Below are positions 1 through 7,493 of a stretch of DNA of 60,536 nt, one piece after another (position 1 is the first letter of the stretch; every line of letters begins with the position of its first letter). Under the pieces are notes generated by a model. It was not told where the DNA came from. It did no database searches and saw only the letters and a program-made list of their open reading frames with translations. Made by a program: the position numbers and the translations under genes. This stretch comes from Janthinobacterium sp. (lineage in GTDB: Bacteria > Pseudomonadota > Gammaproteobacteria > Burkholderiales > Chitinibacteraceae), in NCBI GenBank assembly GCA_025360045.1, contig JANYCY010000015.1:1-60536 (forward strand), in the 5' to 3' direction.

Positions 1-240
1 GGGACTCACTTTCTTGAACGGCCAAGAAAGTAAGCAAAGAAGGCCGCCCCGAACAGCACGAAGGCCCCTCACTGCGGATAATCGGCTCGGCGAAAAAGGC
101 TGCTCGCTCGCTGCCTCGCTACCCCTTTTCCGAAACCCCGATCCGCTTATTCCTCGCTTCGGCGTGCTTTAAGGGGACTTTAAAAAGCCCCGTGCAAAGA
201 GCGTGGTCAATGAGCTTTTCTTTGTTTGCTAATGAAAAAA
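1..240. repeat. Left-edge GC-rich segment, probable dispersed intergenic repeat
   Basis: No gene with a start codon is visible. One plus-strand frame is open from base 2 to a stop near 172 and reads as a basic, proline-rich peptide containing FLNGQESKQ. It runs off the left edge, so it could be the tail of a longer frame. Bases 8-31 contain a perfect 9-bp inverted repeat (ACTTTCTTG ... CAAGAAAGT), and near 172-192 there is a small GGGG...CCCC hairpin. Strings of this type are often dispersed between genes in betaproteobacteria, which is my recollection and not tested here. I do not call it a protein gene. Confidence 0.35.
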
Positions 241-260
241 CAATTTGGTTAGCGCGTATG

Positions 261-316
261 GGGTGAAACCCGCCGATTTCCTAGCTTGTCATGCCAAAGT
301 CCGGCGGGTTTCACCC
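261..316. repeat. Palindromic intergenic repeat with 15-bp arms
   Basis: A perfect 15-bp inverted repeat has its left arm GGGTGAAACCCGCCG at 261-275 and its right arm at 302-316, separated by 26 bases. Each arm also contains the short self-complementary core GGGTGAAACCC / GGGTTTCACCC, and the right arm continues into GCCCTAC. The GGCGGGTTTCACCCGCC type of element is typical of small dispersed palindromes in bacterial intergenic DNA. It lies downstream of rlmG and could form an RNA hairpin there. Directly downstream (about 370-396) is a short tandem GTGTTCTCC repeat. Confidence 0.55.
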
Positions 317-415
317 GCCCTACAAAATCTACACGCCCTGCATGACCTTAGGTTTTACTCGCTTTTAAGGTGTTCTCCGTGTTCTCCGTGTCTACAGATC
401 TTAGGTTTTAGCCTT

Positions 416-1486
416 TCATTGTTTCGCTTTGATAATCACAAATTTAGCGTTCTGGGCGATTAGCTCGATCTGTCTGAAGTTTTTCTTTAGCGCGGCTTGG
501 TAGTTTAAGTGTCGGTTGGCCACTATCCATAATTCACTAGTGCTGCTCATGCATTGCTTGGCTTGGGCAAACATGCTGAGTGCAATATCGGTGGTAACGG
601 TATTTTGCTGATGAAACGGCGGGTTGATCAGGATTAAATCAAAAATTTGCTTATCTGCCACCGCGCTAGAGAGGCCATCGCTGTGCTGAATTTGGCGGCT
701 AGCATCTTGAAAATTGGCGGCAAAGCTGAGTTGGGCGGATTCTACCGCTGCTAAAGACTCATCAAATAAATGCAAGTCGGCTTTGGGGTGGAGGCGGTGG
801 TAGGCTAGGGATAAAAGGCCATTGCCGCAGCCCACGTCGGCAATGGTCTCTGCGCTGGGCAAGCGATCAAAATGCTCGATAAAAAAGCGTGAGCCTATAT
901 CTACTTTTTGCTCGGCAAAAACACCAGGCGCATTGTGGAGTGTGAGGCTTAGCTCCGGCACGGTTTGCAGATAGGGCGAGGCGATCTTGTGGCTTGGTCG
1001 CAGGCGGGCGCTGTACATGCGCGCTTTTCGCTGCGTGGGCAGGTATTCAACTTCATCGCAGCAAGACTTAATAATGTCCAAATGCCCGCTGCTGACATGC
1101 TTTTGCATGCCTGAGAAATGTAAGGTGAGCGGCTCGCTTAAATGCCTCGCTACTTCTTGCAGCTGAGCTTCAAATAAAGACAAAGACTTGGGCAGCTTAA
1201 CAAGGCCATAGGCCAGCGCTTGGCCGGAGTAGGGCATAAAGCTTTGCAGGCTATTGATTTCAATGGCGTGGCGCGAGCACCAAGAGTCATTGATATGAAA
1301 CGCGCTTCCACCCACAGCACAATGCAGTGCGCCAAAAGCATCGTTGATGAGCAGCGCTGGCGCATCCGCACGAATAAATCCTGCAAGGTATTCATCACTC
1401 GCATCCCATGCCCGTAAATCTTTAGCGTGCTTGGCTGGGTAGCGCTGCAGGGTGAGCGCGGTAAAATCGATAGGGCTGGCGGACAT
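416..1486 (-). CDS. rlmG: 23S rRNA (guanine-1835 N2)-methyltransferase RlmG
   Basis: 356 residues. RlmG transfers a methyl group from S-adenosylmethionine to N2 of G1835 in 23S rRNA. The protein has the RsmC/RlmG two-domain plan: an N-terminal methyltransferase-like half with degenerate motifs, then a catalytic Rossmann half with the SAM-binding motif DVGCGNG (about 217-223) and the catalytic NPPFHQQ motif (about 288-294). RlmG is preferred over RsmC because the N-terminus (FTALTLQRYP, LINDAFGALHCA) and the C-terminal VANRHLNY block resemble E. coli YgjO/RlmG as I remember it, and the length is close to 378. The gene stands alone on the minus strand, flanked by repeats. Fairly sure; RsmC is the alternative. 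Confidence 0.85.
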   Translation of the reverse strand: MSASPIDFTALTLQRYPAKHAKDLRAWDASDEYLAGFIRADAPALLINDAFGALHCAVGGSAFHINDSWCSRHAIEINSLQSFMPYSGQALAYGLVKLPKSLSLFEAQLQEVARHLSEPLTLHFSGMQKHVSSGHLDIIKSCCDEVEYLPTQRKARMYSARLRPSHKIASPYLQTVPELSLTLHNAPGVFAEQKVDIGSRFFIEHFDRLPSAETIADVGCGNGLLSLAYHRLHPKADLHLFDESLAAVESAQLSFAANFQDASRQIQHSDGLSSAVADKQIFDLILINPPFHQQNTVTTDIALSMFAQAKQCMSSTSELWIVANRHLNYQAALKKNFRQIELIAQNAKFVIIKAKQ

Positions 1487-1921
1487 TTATATTCTTTATC
1501 AATGACGCCAGACTCAAGGGGCTGGCTAAAGAGGCGATTCTACCAGTTGCCGGTAGTCGATCGGCGGCTATTGCAGGTTTGTTGCGGCTGCAAAATGGCA
1601 AGTCGGCACTGGCTGCCATGAAGTGCTAGCCAGAGGGCCACAAACCATCCTAATTAAACATCTGCATTGTCAGGATAAGGATTTCAGCGCTGTTCTTAGT
1701 TACTGACAGGAAAGTCGATTGCGGCTGCGCTAGAGCACACTGCCGCTGCGGTGTATGGCGTACTGCTAGAAATCGCCAGCCAGTCACGCTACGAGCTAGC
1801 CGTGGTCGCAGCGAGGCAGGAGTGCACGAAACCAAGCCAGCCTCTGCAGGCGATTAGGCTTTAGTATGCTTAAACTATTTTCTGATTATAAAAATACGGC
1901 AACTTCATGAGTCGCCAAAAT
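1487..1921. other. Intergenic DNA without a supported gene
   Basis: About 435 bases between the rlmG start and the palindrome at 1922. A plus-strand frame from 1700 to about 1862 is open for roughly 53 codons with protein-like composition (reads ALEHTAAAVYGVLLEIA) but lacks a start codon and a ribosome-binding site. It may be a decayed coding remnant. I see no tRNA, convincing promoter or terminator here. Confidence 0.4.
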
Positions 1922-2019
1922 CTTGAACCACAGAGAACACAGAGTTTCACAGAGAAAGGTGAGGTTTAATAGGTTTTCTCTGTGTACTCTGTGCCCTGTA
2001 TTTTTCTCTGTGGTTCAAG
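1922..2019. repeat. 98-bp palindromic (MITE-like) intergenic repeat
   Basis: Outer arms CTTGAACCACAGAGAA (1922-1937) and its exact reverse complement (2004-2019) are perfect over 16 bp. Inside them, further blocks built from CACAGAG/CTCTGTG (about 1938-1957 and 1976-1994) are again mutually complementary with few mismatches, so the whole 98-bp unit can fold into one long hairpin. The repeated ACAGAGA/TCTCTGT words also make it internally repetitive. There is no coding capacity. It resembles non-autonomous palindromic repeats that occur in many copies in environmental Proteobacteria; copy number cannot be judged from one window. Confidence 0.6.
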
Positions 2020-2119
2020 GTTTAGCTCTCTATCAAGGATCACTGAAGTATCTTGTTAATCGAAAGCAATCTTGAGTAAAAGTTTCCTAAGGTATTCTGG
2101 GCGAATATTGCGCCAGTAT

Positions 2120-2485
2120 TTATTTGAATGAATTGATTTTTCTAAGCATCACTAAAGCGTTTTCTTCTTCCTTGCCGCCTGCCGCAATACAGTTTTCCAG
2201 CCCGCCGTTTTCCTGCCAGTGATTGCTGCCATCTTCCGTGTAAAACGCCACGTATTTACACTCGTCTATAGCTTGGTTTAAGCCATTCATGGCCGTGTAT
2301 TTTACTTTTACGATAAAAGCGTTTTGCTGGCCTGACAGCTTACCTTGCCAAATGATATCGCCGGTCTTGAGCTTGAAGCTGTCAGGTTTTTTGAGGGTTT
2401 GTTTGATAATAGTGCTGGCATCGTCGACTTCAGATGAGCCGCAGGCAGATAAAAACAAGGCCAAACATAAAGCAATCTTTCTCAT
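2120..2485 (-). CDS. Small predicted lipoprotein of unknown function
   Basis: 121 residues from the chosen ATG at 2485. The N-terminus MRKIALCLALFLSACGSS is a typical lipoprotein signal peptide with lipobox LSAC, so cleavage before Cys15 and lipid attachment are expected. The mature part (about 105 residues) is polar, with pairs of cysteines (DECKYV and LENCIAAG) that could form a disulfide. I do not recognise the family. The same frame is open 60 codons further upstream (to 2665) and would encode a hydrophobic stretch, but the signal peptide makes the internal start more natural. The ribosome-binding site is weak. The gene stands alone, downstream of the tRNA-Phe operon on the same strand. 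Confidence 0.65.
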   Translation of the reverse strand: MRKIALCLALFLSACGSSEVDDASTIIKQTLKKPDSFKLKTGDIIWQGKLSGQQNAFIVKVKYTAMNGLNQAIDECKYVAFYTEDGSNHWQENGGLENCIAAGGKEEENALVMLRKINSFK

Positions 2486-2712
2486 CTCTAATCTTTTAAT
2501 CAAGTTGTATTGAATTATAGCCTTAACCATTTGATCTGAAAGCGTTGTGCTGTTTGACATGAATTTGTATTGATTCTTTAATTGGCGGTGAAATTGCAAA
2601 ATAAGTATTGCAAGAAGCAAACATGATAGCGTAATCAGAGATGATGCCACAGGCAATAACCACAAATAAATCAGGGGAACTATTCTGAGCGCGAAATGGG
2701 GGAGGAGAAATG

Positions 2713-2748
2713 AAAAACGGCCCCAATTTGCATTGGAGCCGTTTTTTT
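2713..2748 (-). terminator. Rho-independent terminator of the tRNA-Phe operon
   Basis: Read on the minus strand, ACGGCTCCAAT pairs with ATTGGGGCCGT (11 bp with one G-U) around a short loop, followed by a T-run. It lies 5 bases after the CCA end of the second tRNA-Phe, as expected for a tRNA operon end. The flanking A-run would also allow function in the plus direction. Confidence 0.8.
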
Positions 2749-2753
2749 AATAC

Positions 2754-2829
2754 TGGTGGCCCGTCTCGGAATCGAACCAAGGACACGCGGATTTTCAATC
2801 CGCTGCTCTACCAACTGAGCTAACGGGCC
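2754..2829 (-). tRNA. tRNA-Phe (anticodon GAA), distal copy
   Basis: A 76-nt cloverleaf with encoded CCA. The acceptor stem is GGCCCGT/ACGGGCC, the D-loop AGCTCAGTTGGTAGAGC, the anticodon loop TTGAAAA with GAA, and the T-loop GGTTCGATTCC. It is the second gene of a two-tRNA operon and matches the other copy (2883-2958) everywhere except one acceptor base pair, which here is C:G. Confidence 0.97.
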
Positions 2830-2882
2830 GCATAAAGCGGTTTAAAGCCAACCAGATTATAAAATCTGATCTTATAAAAACT

Positions 2883-2958
2883 TGGTGGCCTGTCTCGGAA
2901 TCGAACCAAGGACACGCGGATTTTCAATCCGCTGCTCTACCAACTGAGCTAACAGGCC
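2883..2958 (-). tRNA. tRNA-Phe (anticodon GAA), promoter-proximal copy
   Basis: A 76-nt cloverleaf with encoded CCA and anticodon GAA. The acceptor stem is GGCCTGT/ACAGGCC, so the fifth pair is T:A instead of the C:G of the distal copy. Both sides changed together and pairing is kept. A 53-bp spacer with small hairpins (for example AGATT-ATAA-AATCT near 2862-2875) separates the two genes and may guide processing. The tRNA begins about 14 bases after its -10 element, so the leader must be only a few nucleotides. Confidence 0.97.
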
Positions 2959-2972
2959 GCTGAGAGGTCGCT

Positions 2973-3001
2973 ATTAAAGCCCATTTGTAATGAGCCGTCA
3001 A
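2973..3001 (-). promoter_or_regulatory. Sigma-70 promoter of the tRNA-Phe operon
   Basis: On the minus strand: TTGACG (3001-2996), a 17-bp spacer, TTTAAT (2978-2973), then the GC-rich discriminator AGCGACCTCTC. This fits a growth-rate-controlled stable-RNA promoter. The 17-bp spacer is itself nearly palindromic: GCTCATT-ACA-AATGGGC, 6 of 7 arm positions complementary. Confidence 0.8.
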
Positions 3002-3320
3002 CCTTTATTGTGAATAATATTCGAAAATAGCTTAATTTTTATATTTTTCTATATAAGATTAGTTGACATGAAATATCGGTTTTTTGAAGGGGTGGAATAG
3101 GTTTTTGCTTGAATTTAAAAGGGGAGGGGGTTTTTGGGGTTTGTTTGGCCTGAATACGGCCGAGGGTTTGCTCGGTTGTGCTGATGAAGTCTCGTAATTT
3201 CAAAAAAATAAAAATAACAAACAACTCGATTTAAGCGGCTTAGGGATTGTTTTTAAATACATTAATCCTCGAATGCTTGAGTTTGTAACGGTGAGTTTTG
3301 AAATTGTTCTCTTTGTGGGC
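3002..3320. other. Intergenic DNA between divergent tRNA promoters, no gene seen
   Basis: About 320 bases separate the minus-strand tRNA-Phe promoter from the plus-strand tRNA-Tyr promoter. The left part is AT-rich and contains G-rich runs (about 3119-3142). The short open frames here have no ribosome-binding site or protein-like features. Upstream AT-rich DNA could act as UP elements for both promoters; that is inference. Confidence 0.5.
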
Positions 3321-3349
3321 TTGACGCAAGGAGGATCCTTGCCTAGAAT
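3321..3349 (+). promoter_or_regulatory. Sigma-70 promoter of the tRNA-Tyr/Gly/Thr-tufB operon
   Basis: TTGACG (3321-3326), a 17-bp spacer, TAGAAT (3344-3349), then the GC-rich discriminator GCGCTTCTC. It sits 14 bases before tRNA-Tyr and probably drives the three tRNAs and tufB. Between the elements is a perfect palindrome GCAAGGA-GGA-TCCTTGC (3326-3342), 7-3-7, overlapping the last base of the -35 box. Confidence 0.85.
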
Positions 3350-3363
3350 GCGCTTCTCTTGTC

Positions 3364-3449
3364 GGGGGGGTTACCCCAGCGGTCAACGGGTCCGGACTGT
3401 AAATCCGGCGGCTTAGCCTTCGAAGGTTCGAATCCTTCCCCCCCCACCA
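3364..3449 (+). tRNA. tRNA-Tyr (anticodon GTA)
   Basis: An 86-nt class II tRNA with a long variable arm. The anticodon stem-loop is CCGGA-CTGTAAA-TCCGG, the T-arm GAAGG-TTCGAAT-CCTTC, the discriminator base A, and CCA is encoded. The acceptor stem is a pure homopolymer, seven G paired with seven C, which is unusual. The G1:C72 pair and A73 expected for bacterial tyrosyl-tRNA synthetase are kept. It is first in the tRNA-tufB operon, equivalent to the E. coli tyrU position. Confidence 0.96.
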
Positions 3450-3508
3450 GATACAGTAGTGCGTAGTGAAGAGTCTACGTAGAGGTTGTAAGATTGGATT
3501 AAAATAAT

Positions 3509-3582
3509 GCGGGTGTAGCTCAATGGTAGAGCAGAAGCCTTCCAAGCTTACGACGAGGGTTCGATTCCCTTCACCCGCTCCA
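3509..3582 (+). tRNA. tRNA-Gly (anticodon TCC)
   Basis: A 74-nt cloverleaf with acceptor GCGGGTG/CACCCGC, anticodon TCC in loop CTTCCAA, T-loop GGTTCGATTCC, discriminator T and encoded CCA. It corresponds to glyT of the E. coli tufB operon. It lies 59 bases after tRNA-Tyr and 14 before tRNA-Thr, so it is co-transcribed and processed. Confidence 0.97.
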
Positions 3583-3596
3583 AAAAAGATTAGCGT

Positions 3597-3671
<75 letters not shown>

Positions 3672-3712
3672 ATCGCTTGGTATATTTTCAAGTTCTCGAG
3701 ATAGGAAATATC

Positions 3713-4903
<1,191 letters not shown>

Positions 4904-4951
4904 AAGAGGTTTACAAAAGAGGGTTGAATTGTTATAGTTCTGCCCTCCCGT

Positions 4952-5027
4952 AGGCGAGTAGCTCAATTGGTAGAGCACCGGTCTCCAAAACCGGGGGTTG
5001 GGGGTTCGACACCCTCCTCGCCTGCCA
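4952..5027 (+). tRNA. tRNA-Trp (anticodon CCA)
   Basis: A 76-nt cloverleaf with acceptor AGGCGAG/CTCGCCT, anticodon CCA in loop TCTCCAA, discriminator G and encoded CCA. It sits between tufB and secE, a position conserved in many Proteobacteria. A terminator-like hairpin follows 13 bases later. Confidence 0.96.
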
Positions 5028-5040
5028 CGGTTTAGACATC

Positions 5041-5072
5041 AGAGCCGTTTCCGTAGGGAACGGCTCTGTTTT
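5041..5072 (+). terminator. Hairpin with short T-run between tRNA-Trp and secE
   Basis: AGAGCCGTT (5041-5049) pairs perfectly with AACGGCTCT (5059-5067), followed by GTTTTA. The 9-bp stem with a modest U-tract suggests a partial terminator. It would reduce read-through from the highly expressed tRNA-tufB unit into secE-nusG. No obvious promoter lies in the 24 bases before secE. Confidence 0.65.
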
Positions 5073-5095
5073 ATCCAAGTTTCCGAATCGGACAA

Positions 5096-5449
5096 ATGGT
5101 TAGCATCGACAAAATCAAGATCGCAGCATCATTGCTGCTGGTTGCATTGGGTGTTACTGGGTTTTACCTGGTTCCAACTGATCAAGGGGTCGTTCGTTCA
5201 TTGCCTGTGGTGCTTAGTTTGGCACTTGCAGGTTTTGTGCTATGGTTTTCGGGTCCAGGTCGTGCGTTTGTAGATTACGCGCGCGACTCGATCAAAGAAG
5301 CGCAGAAGGTTGTGTTTCCGACTCGTAAAGAAACCTGGCAGATGACGGGCGTTGTATTCCTGTTCGTAGGGGTGTTGTCTCTCTTTATGTGGGGCGTCGA
5401 CTCTGGTCTGACATGGGTATTCTATGATCTGATTTTAGGTCGTGGCTAA
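5096..5449 (+). CDS. secE: Preprotein translocase subunit SecE
   Basis: 117 residues. SecE is the essential small subunit that clamps SecY in the SecYEG inner-membrane channel. Three hydrophobic segments are visible (about 8-27, 36-51 and 82-105), the long proteobacterial form, close to the 127 residues of E. coli. The conserved amphipathic region before the last helix reads AQKVVFPTRKETWQ. The gene is followed by nusG after 26 bases, the usual secE-nusG pair. Confidence 0.95.
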   Translation: MVSIDKIKIAASLLLVALGVTGFYLVPTDQGVVRSLPVVLSLALAGFVLWFSGPGRAFVDYARDSIKEAQKVVFPTRKETWQMTGVVFLFVGVLSLFMWGVDSGLTWVFYDLILGRG

Positions 5450-5475
5450 AAGTAAACGGGAAGCGGAGTATCTGA

Positions 5476-6009
5476 ATGTCTATGCGTTGGTATGTGGTAC
5501 ACGCCTATTCCGGCTTTGAAAAAAGTGTGCAAAAGGCGCTGATTGAGCGGATTGAACGTGCTGATATGCAGCACTTGTTTGGTCAGATCTTAGTGCCTGT
5601 TGAAGAAGTGATGGAAGTGAAGGCCGGCACTCGTAAGCTGACCGAACGGAAACTCTTCCCGGGTTATGTATTTGTTGAAATGGAAATGGGTGATGAAACC
5701 TGGCACTTAGTTAAGAGTACAGCTAAGGTGAGTGGTTTCATTGGTGGTGTGGGTAATCGTCCTACACCTTTGCCTGAGCGTGAAGTTAAATCCATGCTTC
5801 AACAGGTTCAAGAAGGGGTTGAAAAACCTCGTCCGAAAATCTTGTTTGAAGTGGGTGAGGAGCTTCGTGTTACAGAAGGCCCGTTTGCTGATTTCAATGC
5901 AACTGTTGTTGATGTTGATTACGATAAGAGCCGGATTAAAGTGTCTGTGCTTATTTTTGGTCGTGCAACACCAGTTGAAGTCGATTTTGCACAGGTCGAA
6001 AAAACCTGA
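5476..6009 (+). CDS. nusG: Transcription elongation/antitermination factor NusG
   Basis: 177 residues (E. coli 181). NusG binds the beta' clamp through its N-terminal NGN domain and links RNA polymerase to Rho or to ribosomal protein S10 through its C-terminal KOW domain. Visible landmarks are the start [13 protein letters not shown], the NGN signature FPGYVFVEM (about 63-71), and the KOW segment [10 protein letters not shown] (about 135-144). Two in-frame ATGs lie two codons apart; the upstream one is used here and MRWY is the alternative. rplK follows after 82 bases. Confidence 0.96.
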   Translation: MSMRWYVVHAYSGFEKSVQKALIERIERADMQHLFGQILVPVEEVMEVKAGTRKLTERKLFPGYVFVEMEMGDETWHLVKSTAKVSGFIGGVGNRPTPLPEREVKSMLQQVQEGVEKPRPKILFEVGEELRVTEGPFADFNATVVDVDYDKSRIKVSVLIFGRATPVEVDFAQVEKT

Positions 6010-6021
6010 TCTGTGTAGTGT

Positions 6022-6065
6022 AATGCCCTAGGGCATTTTGGTAGGGGAGCGAGTTTTTTACTCGC
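6022..6065 (+). promoter_or_regulatory. Structured leader of rplK-rplA
   Basis: The 82-base nusG-rplK gap contains a perfect 16-bp palindrome AATGCCCTAGGGCATT (6022-6037) followed by TTTGG, and a second hairpin GCGAGT-TTTTT-ACTCGC (6049-6065). In E. coli the L11 operon is autoregulated by L1 binding near the rplK start, so this is the natural place for such a site. The exact L1 site is not identified. The first element may be a weak attenuator. Confidence 0.5.
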
Positions 6066-6091
6066 GTTTGACCCGAATTTAGGAGTTTTAA

Positions 6092-6523
6092 ATGGCTAAG
6101 AAAATCATTGGCTATATCAAGCTGCAAGTTCCAGCTGGTAAAGCAAATCCATCACCACCGATTGGTCCAGCTTTGGGTCAACGTGGTCTGAATATTATGA
6201 ATTTCTGCAAGGAATTCAATGCGGCTACTCAAGGTATCGAGCCAGGTCTGCCAATTCCTGTAGTTATCACTGCTTTTGCAGACAAATCATTCACCTTCGT
6301 GATGAAGAGCCCACCAGCAACGATCTTGCTGAAAAAGGCTGCTGGTATCACTAAGGGTAGCGCTAAGCCACATACTGACAAAGTTGGTGTTGTGACTCGT
6401 GCTCAGCTTGAAGAAATCGTTAAGACCAAGAATGCTGACTTGACTGGCTCTGATATCGACGCAGCAGTGCGTACTATCGCTGGTTCCGCTCGTTCGATGG
6501 GTCTGACCGTGGAGGGCGTGTAA
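6092..6523 (+). CDS. rplK: 50S ribosomal protein L11
   Basis: 143 residues (E. coli 142). L11 binds the 23S GTPase-associated region with L10/L12 and is needed for RelA sensing of uncharged tRNA. The N-terminal domain has [20 protein letters not shown] with its conserved prolines, and the C-terminal RNA-binding domain ends [12 protein letters not shown]. An AGGAGTTTTAA ribosome-binding site precedes the ATG. The stop abuts the rplA start with no gap, so the two genes are translationally coupled. Confidence 0.97.
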   Translation: MAKKIIGYIKLQVPAGKANPSPPIGPALGQRGLNIMNFCKEFNAATQGIEPGLPIPVVITAFADKSFTFVMKSPPATILLKKAAGITKGSAKPHTDKVGVVTRAQLEEIVKTKNADLTGSDIDAAVRTIAGSARSMGLTVEGV

Positions 6524-7219
6524 ATGGCTAAGCTATCTAAACGCCTGAAGGCGCTGAACGCAACTGTTGATTCTAACAAGCTGTACGCTATTGACGAAGC
6601 GATTGCGCTCGTTAAAGCCGCTGCAACTGCTAAATTCAACGAATCGATCGACGTTTCTGTTAATTTAGGTATTGACGCACGTAAGTCGGACCAAGTGGTT
6701 CGCGGCGCTGTTGTATTGCCTAAAGGTACTGGTAAGTCAGTTCGCGTAGCTGTATTCGCACAAGGTGCAAATGCTGAAGCTGCTCGTGCTGCTGGTGCAG
6801 AAATCGTTGGTTTCGAAGACTTAGCTGAATCGATCAAAGCCGGTAATATGGACTTCGACGTTGTTATTGCTTCTCCAGATGCAATGCGCGTTGTGGGTCA
6901 ATTAGGTCAGATCTTGGGTCCACGTGGCCTGATGCCTAACCCGAAAGTCGGTACGGTAACTCCGAACGTTGCTGAAGCAGTTAAAAATGCTAAAGCCGGT
7001 CAAGTTCAATACCGTACTGACAAGGGTGGTATCGTTCACGCTACTCTAGGTCGCGCAACTTTCGAAGCTGCTGATCTGAAAGAAAACTTGTTGGCGCTGG
7101 TTGATGCGCTGCAAAAAGCTAAACCAGCTTCTTCAAAAGGTGTATACCTTAAGAAGATCGCTGTATCGAGCACTATGGGTGTAGGCGTTCGCGTCGAAAC
7201 CGCTTCGGTAGTAGCTTAA
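6524..7219 (+). CDS. rplA: 50S ribosomal protein L1
   Basis: 231 residues (E. coli 234). L1 forms the mobile stalk on 23S helix 76-78 that escorts deacylated tRNA out of the E site; in E. coli it also represses its own rplK-rplA mRNA. The signature [14 protein letters not shown] is seen here as [15 protein letters not shown] (about 130-144). The start codon directly follows the rplK stop, so translation depends on coupling. The gene is followed by the long rplJ leader. Confidence 0.97.
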   Translation: MAKLSKRLKALNATVDSNKLYAIDEAIALVKAAATAKFNESIDVSVNLGIDARKSDQVVRGAVVLPKGTGKSVRVAVFAQGANAEAARAAGAEIVGFEDLAESIKAGNMDFDVVIASPDAMRVVGQLGQILGPRGLMPNPKVGTVTPNVAEAVKNAKAGQVQYRTDKGGIVHATLGRATFEAADLKENLLALVDALQKAKPASSKGVYLKKIAVSSTMGVGVRVETASVVA

Positions 7220-7493
7220 GTATTTATGGGGTCAGTCTGATGACTGATCCCGTCGACTTTGGGCTTGGCGGAATATTGCCAAGGTTGTCAAAGACCGTAG
7301 GTGCCATAAGTATTCTTGTGGCTTAATCCGGCTCCCAAAAGCCAGCCTACGCAGACGGTGCGCCCGAATCTATAGGCTCTAAATGCATGGCTCCAGTAGC
7401 AATGTTGTTAGCAAGTCTCCTGAAGCAAAGGTCGCCGTTTGATTGGGTGGTGTGATTTATTCGCACTGAACTACTAACCAATGGAGGTAGACC
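7220..7493 (+). promoter_or_regulatory. rplJ leader, probable L10/L12 autoregulatory region
   Basis: 274 non-coding bases separate rplA and rplJ. In E. coli the equivalent leader binds the L10-(L12)4 complex to repress rplJL translation. Structures visible here include GGGGTCAGTC-TGAT-GACTGATCCC just after rplA (7228-7251, 10 bp with one G-U) and CTTGGC-GGAATATT-GCCAAG (7264-7283), plus several shorter complementary blocks. The first hairpin lacks a T-run. Whether a separate rplJ promoter exists is unclear: TTGTCA at 7285-7290 has no good -10 partner. The ribosome-binding site GGAGGTAG (7483-7490) ends the leader. Confidence 0.6.

Noticed and set aside
2523-2798. 91-codon minus-strand frame near tRNA-Phe
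   Set aside because: It starts inside a tRNA gene, crosses the terminator, and has no ribosome-binding site or protein-like character.
7285-7316. Possible rplJ promoter starting TTGTCA
   Set aside because: No acceptable -10 element lies at 16-18 bp, so it is not listed as a promoter.
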